Shown here: positions 15,056 through 24,674 of the stretch, piece after piece
How the letters are laid out: each line of letters begins with the position of its first letter
How positions within the stretch are numbered: position 1 is the stretch's first letter
The notes under the pieces: generated by a model
Database searches by the model: none
What the model was told of the DNA's origin: nothing
Seen by the model: the letters and a program-made list of their open reading frames with translations, nothing else
Made by a program: the position numbers and the translations under genes
Source of the DNA: Blastococcus tunisiensis
GTDB lineage: Bacteria > Actinomycetota > Actinomycetes > Mycobacteriales > Geodermatophilaceae
DNA: 64,000 bases
Reading direction: 5' to 3'
Assembly (NCBI RefSeq): GCF_900112815.1
Contig: NZ_FOND01000007.1
Span: 156,944-220,943, forward strand

Positions 15056-16566
15056 GCGGGGTCCGCTACGGCGACTACTCCCGTGACGCCGCGGGCTGGT
15101 TTCTGGGGATGTCCGGCGCCCAGCTGGCGCTGGTCACCGCTGCTGGGCTGCCCGCGCTGGTGGCGTTCAACGCCCAGGCGTGGTGGTTGCTGCTCGGGTG
15201 GCTGCCGGTATGGGCGCTGGTCGCGGCGCTGCTCCTGGTGCCGGTCGGCGGCCGTCCCGCTGCCCGATGGCTCACCGACCTGTGCCTGCACGCGATCGGA
15301 GCACTGATGGGCTGGACCACGTTCCGCTCGGCCGCCGCGTCAGGGGTGGCCGAGGACCTGTCCCGGGCAGACCTGCCCGGGGTGCTGGCCGGAATCCGCA
15401 GCCACGACGGGCCGCCCTACGGGCAGCTGCTGGTCCGGCCGGTGATCGTGCAGGACCAGGCCGCCCGCACCTGGGCTGCGGTGGCCAGCATCCAGCATCC
15501 GGGGATCGGGCTGGCCGAGGCGCACGAGCGGGACCGGATGGGCGCTGGGCTTGCCGAGTTGTGCGAGATCGCCGCCCGCACCGAGCTGGTCGACGTCCTC
15601 GCGCTGCAGGTCCGCACCGTGCCCGACGACGGCGCCGAGCGCACCGCCTGGGAGCGCGCACATGTCCGGGCCGACGCCCCGGCGCTGCCGGGACAGGTCA
15701 ATGCCCTGCTGGGACACGTCCTCACGCCGGCCGCGGTCCGCACCGAGGCCTTCCTCACCGTGGTGGTCGGCGAGACCAGGATCGCGCGGGCGGCGAAGGA
15801 GTGCGGCGGGGGCGTGGACGGCCGCGCCCTCGTCCTGCACGGGGTGATGGCAGAGGTGGAAGGCGCGCTGCGCGGTCCGGTCGGTTGCACGCGCGTCGCC
15901 TGGCTGGACTCAGCCGGTTTGGCCGTCGCGGTGCGCACCGGATTCGCCCCCGGGGACCGCGGGCAGCTCAGCGCCGCCGACCTGGCCGCCGCCGATGATG
16001 AACGCATCGCCACCGGGGTGCCGATGGCTGCCGCCGGGCCCACGCAGGCCCGGGCGGAGGTGCGGCACTACGTCCACGACGCGTGGACGTCGGTCACCGA
16101 CACGATCCTGCTGCCCGACCAGGGCGCCGTGCTCGGGGCTCTGGCGCCGGTGCTGGTGCCGACCACGGCGGGGGAGCGGCGCAGCGTCACCGTCTTCATG
16201 TGCCCGCTGCCGCTGGCGAAGGCCACCCGGCTGGTCGGCCGCGAGGAGATGAGTGCCACCACCGGCAACGAGCTGAAGGCCCGGATGGGTTTCCGGCAGC
16301 GTGCCCGGGCCCGGCGGGACACCGCCCGCATCGGCGCCGCGGACGAGAAGCTGGCGGCCGGGCGGGCGCTGGTCCGCCCGGCAGTCGCGGCCTGCGTCAC
16401 CGTCCCGTCCAGCTGGCCGGTGGCCGAGCACGGCCGCCGGCTCGCGGCCTCCATTCGGGCCGCCGGTTATGTGCCGCTGCGCCTGGACCTGGCCCAGGAT
16501 TCGGGGTTCGCCGCCGCCGCCATTCCGCTCGGGATCGGCCTGCCACCCCGGCGGGGACGACGATGA
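15052..16566 (+). CDS. SCO6880-family conjugation membrane protein
   Basis: The 504-residue protein starts at TTG 15052, overlapping the upstream stop. Its amino end, YGDYSRDAAGWFLGMSG, is the hallmark of the actinobacterial SCO6880 family. Two membrane helices follow at about residues 20-65, then a long cytoplasmic domain without a P-loop. In these elements the family sits directly before the VirB4-like ATPase and resembles its amino-terminal half, so it probably acts as the membrane adaptor of that ATPase. The next gene starts at ATGA over its stop. Confidence 0.85.
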   Translation: MSGVRYGDYSRDAAGWFLGMSGAQLALVTAAGLPALVAFNAQAWWLLLGWLPVWALVAALLLVPVGGRPAARWLTDLCLHAIGALMGWTTFRSAAASGVAEDLSRADLPGVLAGIRSHDGPPYGQLLVRPVIVQDQAARTWAAVASIQHPGIGLAEAHERDRMGAGLAELCEIAARTELVDVLALQVRTVPDDGAERTAWERAHVRADAPALPGQVNALLGHVLTPAAVRTEAFLTVVVGETRIARAAKECGGGVDGRALVLHGVMAEVEGALRGPVGCTRVAWLDSAGLAVAVRTGFAPGDRGQLSAADLAAADDERIATGVPMAAAGPTQARAEVRHYVHDAWTSVTDTILLPDQGAVLGALAPVLVPTTAGERRSVTVFMCPLPLAKATRLVGREEMSATTGNELKARMGFRQRARARRDTARIGAADEKLAAGRALVRPAVAACVTVPSSWPVAEHGRRLAASIRAAGYVPLRLDLAQDSGFAAAAIPLGIGLPPRRGRR

Positions 16567-18062
16567 CCGGGTTCGGGCGCCGTCCGGTGCGCCGCGGCCG
16601 TGACATCCCGGTGTTGCTCGGCGATTTCGGCCACGACCTTCCGATCCGTGCCGCTGCACCGGCCGCACGGCCGGAACCGGATCCGTTCAGCCGGCTGGTG
16701 TCCCGCCGCGGCCCGGCCGCCCCTGGCCGCGCGGCGGCGCTGGCCCCGCTGTCGGTGTGGCGGATGACGTCGGAGCAGACGCCGGTGGTGTGGCCGCTGA
16801 TCGCCGCCAGCGGGCTGCCGCCCACCGGCGCCCAGATCGGCATCGACCTGCTCTCGGGCGGGGCGTTCTACTGCGACCCGATCGGCTGGGTCACCGACGA
16901 CGACATCCCCGTGACCAACCCCAACGTCGTCGTCTTCGGCAAACCGGGGCGCGGCAAGTCGGCGACGGTCAAGGCCTTCGCGCTGCGGATGCTGGCCTAC
17001 GGCTACCGCGCCCTGATCCTGGGCGATACCAAGGACGAGTACGAGCCGCTGTGTCGGGCGCTCGGCGTGGAGCCGTTCGTCGTCGGGCACGGCCTGCCCG
17101 CTCGGGTCAATCCGCTGGCGTTCGGCCCGCTCGGGCACAACTGGGCGAGCCTGGCCGCCGCCGAGGCCCGGCGTCGTGAGGCGATCATGTTCGCGCGCTG
17201 GATCGTGCTGATCCGCGGGTTGGTCGGCTCTCAGCACGTGCCTTTCGGCCCGGTGGAGGAGACCGCGGTGGGGGAGGCGTTGCGGATCCTCACCGGCTAC
17301 CGGAGCGGCGCCACCCGGCTGACCGAGGTGACCATCCCGCAACTGTGGGCCGCACTGGACGAGCCGACCGGCCAACTGGTCGCGATCTGCCGCTACGCCG
17401 ATCGTCGGCACTTCCTGGACGCGACCCGCACGCTGCGTGACGCGCTCGGTTCCCTGGTCAAGGGCTCCCTGGCTGGGCTGTTCGACGACCACACCACCAT
17501 CGACGTCGATTGGCGGGCACCGATCCAGTCGCTGTCGCTGTCCCGCCTCGAGCCGCTCGGCGACCAGGCTGTCGGTATCGCGCTGACCTGCCTGAACTCC
17601 TGGGGGCAGGCCATGCGGGAGATCGCCGATCCCGGCGACCTCCGGATCGTGATCCGCGACGAGACCTGGCGGCAGATGCGGCTGGGCGCCGAGGCGATGA
17701 AGAGCCTGGATGCGAACCTGCGGCTGTCGCGCCGCGACGCCGACGTGCAGATCCTGCTCGCCCACAAGCCCTCGGACATGCTCACCGCCGGTGACGCCAC
17801 CTCCCAGGCGGTGGCCATCGCCCGTGACCTGCTGCACCTGTGCGACTGCAAGGTCCTGCACGGGCAGGACCAGGCCGTCGCTGACGAGCTCGGCACCCTG
17901 CTGGGTCTGGCTCCTCTTGCGCAGCAGGTGGTCACCGGTTGGGCGAATGCCGGCAAGGGCCGGGCGCTGTGGCTGGTCGGCGACCGGGCGTTCCAGGTGC
18001 AGACGGTGCTCACCGAACCGGAACTGCGGTTGACCTACACCAACGACGCCCTCAAAGGGTGA
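16563..18062 (+). CDS. VirB4-like conjugative transfer ATPase
   Basis: The 499-residue protein has Walker A VFGKPGRGKSATVKAF at about residues 119-134 and a Walker B-like strand LRIVIRDETWRQMR near 362-373. Between them is the long helical insert typical of VirB4/TraC ATPases, with the conserved LLAHKPSDM segment toward the end. VirB4 ATPases power assembly of the channel and move substrates. This version lacks the amino-terminal half found in classical VirB4, which fits a split arrangement with the SCO6880-type neighbour. ATG 16563 overlaps the previous stop. Confidence 0.88.
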   Translation: MTGFGRRPVRRGRDIPVLLGDFGHDLPIRAAAPAARPEPDPFSRLVSRRGPAAPGRAAALAPLSVWRMTSEQTPVVWPLIAASGLPPTGAQIGIDLLSGGAFYCDPIGWVTDDDIPVTNPNVVVFGKPGRGKSATVKAFALRMLAYGYRALILGDTKDEYEPLCRALGVEPFVVGHGLPARVNPLAFGPLGHNWASLAAAEARRREAIMFARWIVLIRGLVGSQHVPFGPVEETAVGEALRILTGYRSGATRLTEVTIPQLWAALDEPTGQLVAICRYADRRHFLDATRTLRDALGSLVKGSLAGLFDDHTTIDVDWRAPIQSLSLSRLEPLGDQAVGIALTCLNSWGQAMREIADPGDLRIVIRDETWRQMRLGAEAMKSLDANLRLSRRDADVQILLAHKPSDMLTAGDATSQAVAIARDLLHLCDCKVLHGQDQAVADELGTLLGLAPLAQQVVTGWANAGKGRALWLVGDRAFQVQTVLTEPELRLTYTNDALKG

Positions 18063-18066
18063 CGGC

Positions 18067-19254
18067 ATGGCGGGTGGAGGTGTTGCTGAGCGGTGGGTGC
18101 GACGGCGGACCCGGTTGTGGCTGTGGAAAGTCGCCGCCCCGGTGGCCATTCCGGTGATGGCCGCGGTGACGCTGCTGATTGTCCCGTTGGCCGTCATCGC
18201 CGGCGCGGAGGCCGACACCGCGGCCGGCCCAGGGCTCCGTTGCTCGGCCGGTGGCACCGGCGCCACCGTCGCCGGCATCGACCTGGACGCGGTCCAGATG
18301 GGGCAGGCGCAGACCATCGCCGACGTCGCCGCCACCCTCGGATTGGGCCCGTACGCGGCCACCGTGGCCCTGGCCACCGCCTACCAGGAGTCGCGGATCC
18401 GGATGCTGGCCAACGACGGCAGCAGCCCGGAACTGACCCGCGAGCAGGCGGCGGTCACCGCGACCAGCCTTCAGTATCCGCACGACGGGCTGGGTTCGGA
18501 CCACGACAGCGTCAACGCCTTCCAGCAGCGCTGGATCGCCGGGTGGGGCACCGTCGCGCAACTGATGGACCCGGTGTACGCCGCCGAGGCCTTTTACGCC
18601 CGACTCATCGCCGTGCCGAACTGGCAGACCATTCCCCTCACTCAGGCCGCCCAGGCCGTGCAGGTATCGGCCTACGGCGACGCCTACGCCCGCTGGGCGC
18701 CCTTCGCCACCGAACTGACCGCCATGCTGTGGCCGGCCGCCGAGGCCACCGCGGCAGACCTCGGGGGACCCTCCGGCGGGGTCTGCCCCGGACTCGTGGT
18801 GCCGGCCGGGAGCTGGACCCGGCCGACCGGCGGGCTCCTCACCTCCGGCTTTGGACCCCGCTGGGGCGCGCTGCACGCCGGGGTGGACATCGCCGGGCCC
18901 CGCGACGCACCCGTCTACGCCGCCGCCGAGGGCACCGTGACCACGGCCGCGTGCACCAGCGCCTTCTGCGACCGGGACGGCGGGCTGGACGTGTCCGGCT
19001 ACGGCAACCTCGTCGAGATCGACCACGGCGCCGGCGTGGCCACCCGCTACGGGCACCTGTCCCGCTACACCGTCACCGCCGGCCAGCCGGTCGCAGCCGG
19101 GGCGTTGATCGGGTATCAGGGCTCGACCGGCAACAGCACCGGCGTGCACCTGCACTACGAGACCCGCCTCGACGGCGTCCCGGTCGATCCGGTGCCGTTC
19201 ATGGCCGACCGCGGCGTCGACCTGGCCGCCGATCCCGGCGGGCGGCGACGGTGA
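18067..19254 (+). CDS. Cell-wall hydrolase: transglycosylase-like domain plus M23 peptidase
   Basis: The 395-residue protein has an amino-terminal membrane anchor (residues ~22-45) and a lytic-transglycosylase-like domain (~75-225, including AYQESRI). A complete M23 endopeptidase domain (~260-385) carries HAGVD and HLHYE. Such bifunctional enzymes open peptidoglycan so that the conjugation channel can cross the wall, like VirB1/TcpG. It sits 4 bases after the VirB4-like gene, and its stop overlaps the coupling-protein GTG. Confidence 0.9.
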   Translation: MAGGGVAERWVRRRTRLWLWKVAAPVAIPVMAAVTLLIVPLAVIAGAEADTAAGPGLRCSAGGTGATVAGIDLDAVQMGQAQTIADVAATLGLGPYAATVALATAYQESRIRMLANDGSSPELTREQAAVTATSLQYPHDGLGSDHDSVNAFQQRWIAGWGTVAQLMDPVYAAEAFYARLIAVPNWQTIPLTQAAQAVQVSAYGDAYARWAPFATELTAMLWPAAEATAADLGGPSGGVCPGLVVPAGSWTRPTGGLLTSGFGPRWGALHAGVDIAGPRDAPVYAAAEGTVTTAACTSAFCDRDGGLDVSGYGNLVEIDHGAGVATRYGHLSRYTVTAGQPVAAGALIGYQGSTGNSTGVHLHYETRLDGVPVDPVPFMADRGVDLAADPGGRRR

Positions 19255-21191
19255 CCGCCGGGGCGCGGCCGCGGGCCGATGTCGGCCCCTGGAGCTGGGA
19301 GATCCCGGCTGCCGTCGCGATGGTCTGGCTGATGGGGGCTGCGCTGCTGCTGCCCGCCGCCCGCGGTACCGCGGCGGCTGTGTTCGGCGGTGGCTGGGTG
19401 TGGCCGGCCGGGTCGGGGGCGCTGCTGGCCTCGATCGGCGGACTGCTGTCCGGGGACACCGCCGCCGGCCTGGACGCCGTCCAGGTCCTGCTGCTGCCCG
19501 GGGCGGCTGTCGTGTACGGCGTGATCGGTGCCGTGCTGATGATCTTCATCGCGGCCACTGGCGGAGCCTGGCTGGTGTGCAAGCGTCTGGGTGTCGGGGC
19601 GGGGACGGGGATGGCCACTCGATCCGAGGCCCAGACGGTTCTCGGACTTTCCCGGCTGCGCGGGGTGGCCGCGCTCATCCGGCCCGACCTGCACACCGAC
19701 CCCGTCAGGTGGCGCAGCCGTCGGCGGGGTGCGGGTTTCGCTCCGGCGGCGGTCGGCTGGCGCCTGGGCCGCTCGGCCACCCCCCAGGGGGTGGAGTTGT
19801 GGGTGCCCTACGACCGGACCACCGGCGTGTATGGGCCGCAGGGTTCCGGCAAGACGCTGGACCTGCTGGTCCCGGCCCTGCTGGGCGCCCCGGGCGCGGC
19901 GCTGGTGACCTTGACCAAGGCCGAGGACCTGTTGCTCACCCTCGACGCCCGTGCCGAAGGTGGTCGCCCGGTTGCGGTGCTGGACCCGTTCGGGACCGTT
20001 CCCGGGGTGCGGGAGCTGGTGTGGGATCCGGTCGCCGGCTGCGTCGATTCTATGGTCGCCGAGCGCCGGGCCAAGGCCTTCGCCGCCGGTACCGTCGCCG
20101 GCGCGGTCAGCGGGGGTAGCGGAGACTCCGCGGCCCGGTTCTACGCCTTCGAGGCGGCCAAGGTGCTGCAGGCCTATCTTCACGCCGCGGCGCTCACCGG
20201 CCGGACGGTCGAGCACGTGCTCGAGTGGGCGGCGCATCCGCAGGCGGCCACCGAACCTGAAGACATCCTGCGCGGTCATCCGCACGCCGCACCGTTCTGG
20301 GACGGTCTGCTGCACGGTGCGCTGCACGGCGATCACCGCACCGCCGGGAACACGATCACCACCGTCCAGCAGGCGCTGAGCCTGTTCTTCCAGGCCGACA
20401 TCCGCCGCCGCTGCGTGCCCGGACCGGGTCGGCCGGCCACCGACATCGCCGCGGTGATCGCCGCCGGTGGCACCCTGTACCTGCTCGGCCGCGACGACCC
20501 GTATGCCTCGGCCTCGCCGCTGATGACCGCCCTGGCCGAGCACGTCCTGGACACCGCCCTGGCGCTGGCCGGCGCCAGGGCGCATGGCCGGTTGTGCCCG
20601 TCGCTGCTGGCCTGCCTCGACGAGCTGCCCTCCACCGCGCCGCTGCCCACGTTGCGCACCCGGATGGCCAACGACCGGGCGCTGGGGATCAGCTTCGTCT
20701 ACGCGGCCCAGACCTGGCGGCAGCTGGTGATCATCTACGGCGAGGACGAGGCGCGCGCCCTCTTCGGCCTGACCAACAGCATCGTCGTGTTCGGCGGCGG
20801 CAAGGACGGCGACTTCCACCGCGAGCTCTCCGACCTGCTCGGCGTCACCCGGGTGCGGCGCACCTCCTACACCTATGGCCGCGGCGGTTGGGGCCGCTCC
20901 ACCCACGGCGAGGACGTCCCGGTGCTGCGCCCCGAGGAGATCCGCGGGCTCCCGCCCGGCCGGGCACTTGTCGTCGCCGAGAACGCCCCGCCGCTGATCG
21001 CGGCGTTGTCCCGCGCCATCACCGGCGAGAACGGCCGCGCGCTGCTGGCCGCCCAGGCCGCCGCCCGGGACCGGGCCGCCGCCGCCCGCAGCACCGCCCC
21101 GAGCCTGGCCGACCGGACCAGCCACGCACACGATGCCGCCGCCCGTGTCGGACTCGGCCCGACCTTCCCGGAGACTCGCGATGACTGCTGA
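19251..21191 (+). CDS. VirD4/TraG-type coupling protein
   Basis: The 646-residue protein has three amino-terminal membrane helices (within ~18-115) and then a cytoplasmic ATPase domain. Walker A is YGPQGSGKTLDLL (near residues 194-206), Walker B is LLACLDELPS (about 455), and a VYAAQTWRQL segment follows. Coupling proteins bring the relaxase-DNA complex to the type IV channel. The GTG start overlaps the peptidase stop as GTGA. Residues ~545-590 carry a flexible Gly/Arg-rich loop. All core motifs are intact, so the machinery may be functional. Confidence 0.9.
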   Translation: MTAGARPRADVGPWSWEIPAAVAMVWLMGAALLLPAARGTAAAVFGGGWVWPAGSGALLASIGGLLSGDTAAGLDAVQVLLLPGAAVVYGVIGAVLMIFIAATGGAWLVCKRLGVGAGTGMATRSEAQTVLGLSRLRGVAALIRPDLHTDPVRWRSRRRGAGFAPAAVGWRLGRSATPQGVELWVPYDRTTGVYGPQGSGKTLDLLVPALLGAPGAALVTLTKAEDLLLTLDARAEGGRPVAVLDPFGTVPGVRELVWDPVAGCVDSMVAERRAKAFAAGTVAGAVSGGSGDSAARFYAFEAAKVLQAYLHAAALTGRTVEHVLEWAAHPQAATEPEDILRGHPHAAPFWDGLLHGALHGDHRTAGNTITTVQQALSLFFQADIRRRCVPGPGRPATDIAAVIAAGGTLYLLGRDDPYASASPLMTALAEHVLDTALALAGARAHGRLCPSLLACLDELPSTAPLPTLRTRMANDRALGISFVYAAQTWRQLVIIYGEDEARALFGLTNSIVVFGGGKDGDFHRELSDLLGVTRVRRTSYTYGRGGWGRSTHGEDVPVLRPEEIRGLPPGRALVVAENAPPLIAALSRAITGENGRALLAAQAAARDRAAAARSTAPSLADRTSHAHDAAARVGLGPTFPETRDDC

Positions 21192-21804
21192 CCTGGTGCG
21201 GGTGTTTCCGCCCCCGCCGCGGTGGGTCCGCCACGCCCTCGAGCAGTCGGCCACCCCGGGTTGGGCCGAACGCGCCCGGGACACCGTGCGCATACCGGGC
21301 CGGCCGTGGGATCCCGCCGGCTGCTCGGCCCAGCTGCGCGGGCAGCTCTGGCCGTGGCTGGACGACGTCGCTGCCTGGATCAACCACGAGTACGGCTGGC
21401 AGACCGCCCATGTCGTCCCGTCCTGCTGGCCCCGGCACCCCCACCTGGTCCACGAGCTGGCGGTGCTGGCCTGTCTGCGCGCCGCGGCCGCCGAGGCGCC
21501 CGGTCCGCAGCCGCTGGAGGACTGGCACCGCTACGCCCTGCCGGGCTTCCTGGCGCGGATGACCGACCGGCTCGGGATCGGCTGCCCACCGGGCCGGCAC
21601 ACCGACTGGCCGGCCCGCTCCAGACACACCGAATACGCCAGTCCGGATGCCGCGGACGCCCGCAGCCAGCTGTTCGAGGCCGACGCCGGCGCATCCGGCT
21701 CGACGCCGACGCCGCGGCCGGCCCACCCGGACGCCGTCGCCCACGGCGGGCACCGCCGGGACCGGCCGGCGTTCTCCGATCCCGACGAGGAAGGAGCCTC
21801 CTGA
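21181..21804 (+). CDS. Hypothetical protein of the transfer operon
   Basis: The 207-residue soluble protein has PWLDDVAAWINHEYGWQ near residue 58 and a conserved-looking HPHLVHELAVLACLR helix near 83. Its disordered tail contains Gly, Pro and Arg. ATG 21181 overlaps the coupling-protein gene by 11 bases. Proteins of this kind commonly follow the coupling protein in actinobacterial conjugative elements, but no biochemical role is known to me. Confidence 0.7.
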   Translation: MTADLVRVFPPPPRWVRHALEQSATPGWAERARDTVRIPGRPWDPAGCSAQLRGQLWPWLDDVAAWINHEYGWQTAHVVPSCWPRHPHLVHELAVLACLRAAAAEAPGPQPLEDWHRYALPGFLARMTDRLGIGCPPGRHTDWPARSRHTEYASPDAADARSQLFEADAGASGSTPTPRPAHPDAVAHGGHRRDRPAFSDPDEEGAS

Positions 21805-22358
21805 TGAGCAGCGCCCACCGAGAGCCTGCCGGTGACGGCGAGTGGGTCACCCTGATCGACGGTATCCAGTGCCCGCACCGCTGGCTGATCGAGCACACCC
21901 CACAGCTGTACGCCGCATGGCGGGACGCCGACACCCCGGAGTACCGGCGCACCGTCGCCGCCCGGATTCTGCGACTGGCGGCCTACGCCGAGAGCGAGCC
22001 ACCACCGGAAGTCGAGCTGCCGGACGCGCGGGCGTGGCAGGCCGCCGCCGAGCGGATTGACCGGCGGCTGACCGAGGGCCCGGACTGGCCGCCGCTGGCT
22101 TCCGCGCTCGCCCGAGCCGCCGCCACCGGCTACGACGTCGCGGCCCGCCTCCCCGTGCTGGCCGCGATTTCCCCCCTGCCCGAGCGGCATCCGGCCCGCG
22201 AGCTGCACTGGCGGCTGCTCGATAACTGCCCGGCCGCCGCCGGACCACTGCCTCCGACCGAGCCGAGCACCGGCGGGCCGGCACCGGTCGGCCCTCCGCT
22301 CGTCCTGCCGCCCGCCACCGGACCCGGCGGCGATCGCGCCGCTGGCCCAGACCGCTGA
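21804..22358 (+). CDS. Hypothetical protein of the transfer operon
   Basis: The 184-residue soluble, mostly helical protein begins with a segment containing GEWVTLIDGIQCPHRWL and has a Pro-rich disordered carboxy end (residues ~150-184). The ATG overlaps the previous stop by one base after a ggaaggagcc ribosome site. No known motif. Co-transcription with the coupling protein and SSB suggests a DNA-transfer accessory role. Confidence 0.65.
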   Translation: MSSAHREPAGDGEWVTLIDGIQCPHRWLIEHTPQLYAAWRDADTPEYRRTVAARILRLAAYAESEPPPEVELPDARAWQAAAERIDRRLTEGPDWPPLASALARAAATGYDVAARLPVLAAISPLPERHPARELHWRLLDNCPAAAGPLPPTEPSTGGPAPVGPPLVLPPATGPGGDRAAGPDR

Positions 22359-22417
22359 GGACTCACCGAACAACCCGAGCCGATCCCGGCCGGGTCCACC
22401 CGAAGAAGGAGCGCCCC

Positions 22418-22816
22418 ATGTCCGGCGAAACCACCACCACCGTCGTCGGCAACCTCACCGACGACCCCGAGCTCCACCACACCCCCGTCGGGCCCGTCGT
22501 CAGCTTCACCGTGGCCACCGCCGCCCGCGTTCTGGACCGGGCCTCGGGGGAGTGGAAGGACGGCGACCCGTTGTTCCTGCGCTGCTCGCTGTGGCACACC
22601 CCGGCCGAACACGCCGCCGCCTCGCTGCATCGGGGGGCCCGGGTGATCGTCACCGGCCGGCTCCGCCAACGCTCCTTCGAGACTCCAGGAGGGGAGAAGC
22701 GGACCGTCATCGAGCTGGCCGCCGACGAGGTCGGCGCCTCTCTGCGTTTCGCACCGACGAGAGTCCGACTTCCGCTGCGGGATGCCTCGGACGGCGTTAC
22801 TCCGGCGTCGGCATGA
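22418..22816 (+). CDS. Single-stranded DNA-binding protein of the element
   Basis: The 132-residue protein is an OB-fold SSB. It has TVVGNLTDDPELHHTPVG at the amino end, then VSFTVATAARV, LFLRCSLW and VIVTGRLRQRSFET. It lacks the acidic DDDIPF-type tail used by chromosomal SSBs to recruit partners, and it is shorter than usual. Element-encoded SSBs protect transferred single strands after entry. The ribosome site is gaaggagcgccc, 60 bases after the preceding gene. Confidence 0.9.
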   Translation: MSGETTTTVVGNLTDDPELHHTPVGPVVSFTVATAARVLDRASGEWKDGDPLFLRCSLWHTPAEHAAASLHRGARVIVTGRLRQRSFETPGGEKRTVIELAADEVGASLRFAPTRVRLPLRDASDGVTPASA

Positions 22817-23016
22817 CCACGCTCCGCGGCGGCGCCATCCTCGGTTCCCACTGGTGGCCGGAGCGCAACCTGCCGCCTCCCAGGGGATCGCGGCCGCTGC
22901 CGCGTGTCCACAGCACAGCGGCTGTCCACTGATCCGTTCCGAGCCACGGGATCTCCGGCTCACGACGGCAGAGTCGAGAGTGCACCCGGCCGCGCAATCC
23001 GAAGGGATGTCTCCAC

Positions 23017-23325
23017 ATGACGGAGGTTGCACCGACCGCCCCGGCAATCGCGATCCTCAGCCGGGCCGCGTCGCTCCTCGACTCGGTTGGCGCCGACCGG
23101 ACCCAGGTCGACGCCGAGGTCGCCCTGAAGTGTCTGCTCGCTGCCGCCCTGCTGGAATCCGCCGGCGGGCGGGCGGCCCGCGTCCCGCTCCTGCACGGCG
23201 ACCCGCGAACCACGATCCGGGCCGCCATGACCGCCCTGTCGGAGCTGGACGAAGCGGTGTTCAGCAGGGAACCGGTGCTCGGCGCGGCCCGCGCCGCTCG
23301 CCGGGCACTGAGATTGCTCGACTGA
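23017..23325 (+). CDS. Small helical hypothetical protein
   Basis: The 102-residue protein is predicted to be almost entirely helical and Ala-rich, without Cys or membrane segments. It ends 2 bases before the start of the next, also helical, gene. The gap of about 200 bases from the SSB gene suggests a separate transcription unit. Family not recognised. Confidence 0.6.
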   Translation: MTEVAPTAPAIAILSRAASLLDSVGADRTQVDAEVALKCLLAAALLESAGGRAARVPLLHGDPRTTIRAAMTALSELDEAVFSREPVLGAARAARRALRLLD

Positions 23326-23327
23326 CG

Positions 23328-24674
23328 ATGGCCACCTCACTGCAGCGGCTGCTGGACGACGTCACAGCCCGCGCAGCCGACGGCTCGGGGACGCCGACTT
23401 TCACGATCGAGGACACCGTCGGAGCGCTCGGTCATGCCGGCCGGGCGCTCCGGCGACTGGCCGGGGACGGTCTGGATGCGCGGGCCGTCTCGCGTCGGGG
23501 ACGGATGGTCGCGCAATTGGGCGCGTCCTGCCAGGTCGCAGGCAGTCTGTGGCCGGCAACCGGCGGGCCGCTCACCGACCTGATGGGTGCCGCAGCCGAC
23601 CTGGCCGGCCGCGAACGGCCCCCGGTGGGTCGCGCCGAGCGGCGCGCGGTCTGCGCGGAGTTCGCCGCCGCAGCCGACCAGTGCGCCCAACTGGCTCAGC
23701 GCCTGGTACCGCAGGCGACGGTCCACGAATTCGGCGAGGTTCGTCGACTGGCCGCAGCGGTCGAGCGGGATGCCCAGGCCAATCCTCCCGGGCCTGCTGC
23801 CGGCGCAGTGCTGGATCGGCTCATTCCGGTAACCAGAGTTCCGGTGGGCTTGACCGGTGCGCAGGTCGCCGCCGAAGCAGCCGCGACCCTTGTCGCCGCC
23901 ATCGACCGGGCGGATCGCCAGGGCGGTCTCGCACTTCGAGAGTTCCGGGCCGTGGCCGCGGCCGCCGAACTCAGCACCCGCAACATCGCCGCCGTAGCCG
24001 CGGCGCTCCCGGGTGGCGACAATGGTCAGCCCTGGCGGTCCGCGGCCATCGCGTGGCAGGTAGCCGGCCGTGCGACCTACCTGTTCGAGGACGGTCATCG
24101 AGCGCCCCGGACCGAGGTGACCGACTGGGCGAACCTCATCCCGGACGCACTCCACCGCGACCTGGGCACAGCGGCCGGCATCGACGCGGCGAGCCTCCGC
24201 GCGCACGGCGATCTGCGGGAGCTGATCCCCGCCGTGCAGCAGGTCGCCAACCAGATCCCCGTCGTAGCCGACCAGCTGGCAGCAACCACCCTGCGCTGGG
24301 CGAAGGAGGGACGGCTCAGTGCCTCAGCCAGAGACCTGCCCCAGATGGAGGACATGCCTGAGCAGCGAATCCGTGATGTCATCGCCGGGCATCGCGTCAT
24401 CGCCTCCGGCGAGGACTTCGATCCGCTGACCAGGTCCGTCACTCGCGCCGGCTCGCTGTCGACCGCACTTGCGGATGCGCTCAATCACGCTGAGCCAGCA
24501 GGTTCGCCGATGCAGCCGAACCTGGCCGCTGCCTACGCCGCTCGCACCCGCGCCCCGGGAGGGACAGAAGGTCTCGTTAGCCAGGCACGCGACGTCGAGC
24601 AAGCCATGGCCGCGAACCGGACGCCCTTCCAGTCGGTGCCACGACACCAAGAGGGCACTGCCCCCGGTGTCTGA
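23328..24674 (+). CDS. Large helical hypothetical protein of the element
   Basis: The 448-residue soluble protein is Ala-rich and predominantly helical, with repeated short helices between residues 20 and 430 and no P-loop, zinc or nuclease motif that I can identify. It closes the plus-strand transfer block. Its place is one where actinobacterial elements carry large poorly conserved helical proteins. I do not see a relaxase HUH motif, so I do not call it one. Confidence 0.65.
   Translation: MATSLQRLLDDVTARAADGSGTPTFTIEDTVGALGHAGRALRRLAGDGLDARAVSRRGRMVAQLGASCQVAGSLWPATGGPLTDLMGAAADLAGRERPPVGRAERRAVCAEFAAAADQCAQLAQRLVPQATVHEFGEVRRLAAAVERDAQANPPGPAAGAVLDRLIPVTRVPVGLTGAQVAAEAAATLVAAIDRADRQGGLALREFRAVAAAAELSTRNIAAVAAALPGGDNGQPWRSAAIAWQVAGRATYLFEDGHRAPRTEVTDWANLIPDALHRDLGTAAGIDAASLRAHGDLRELIPAVQQVANQIPVVADQLAATTLRWAKEGRLSASARDLPQMEDMPEQRIRDVIAGHRVIASGEDFDPLTRSVTRAGSLSTALADALNHAEPAGSPMQPNLAAAYAARTRAPGGTEGLVSQARDVEQAMAANRTPFQSVPRHQEGTAPGV

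Noticed and set aside
23328..24674. Relaxase of the conjugative element
   Set aside because: The size and position fit, but the protein is helical and lacks a HUH or tyrosine motif, so no relaxase call is made.
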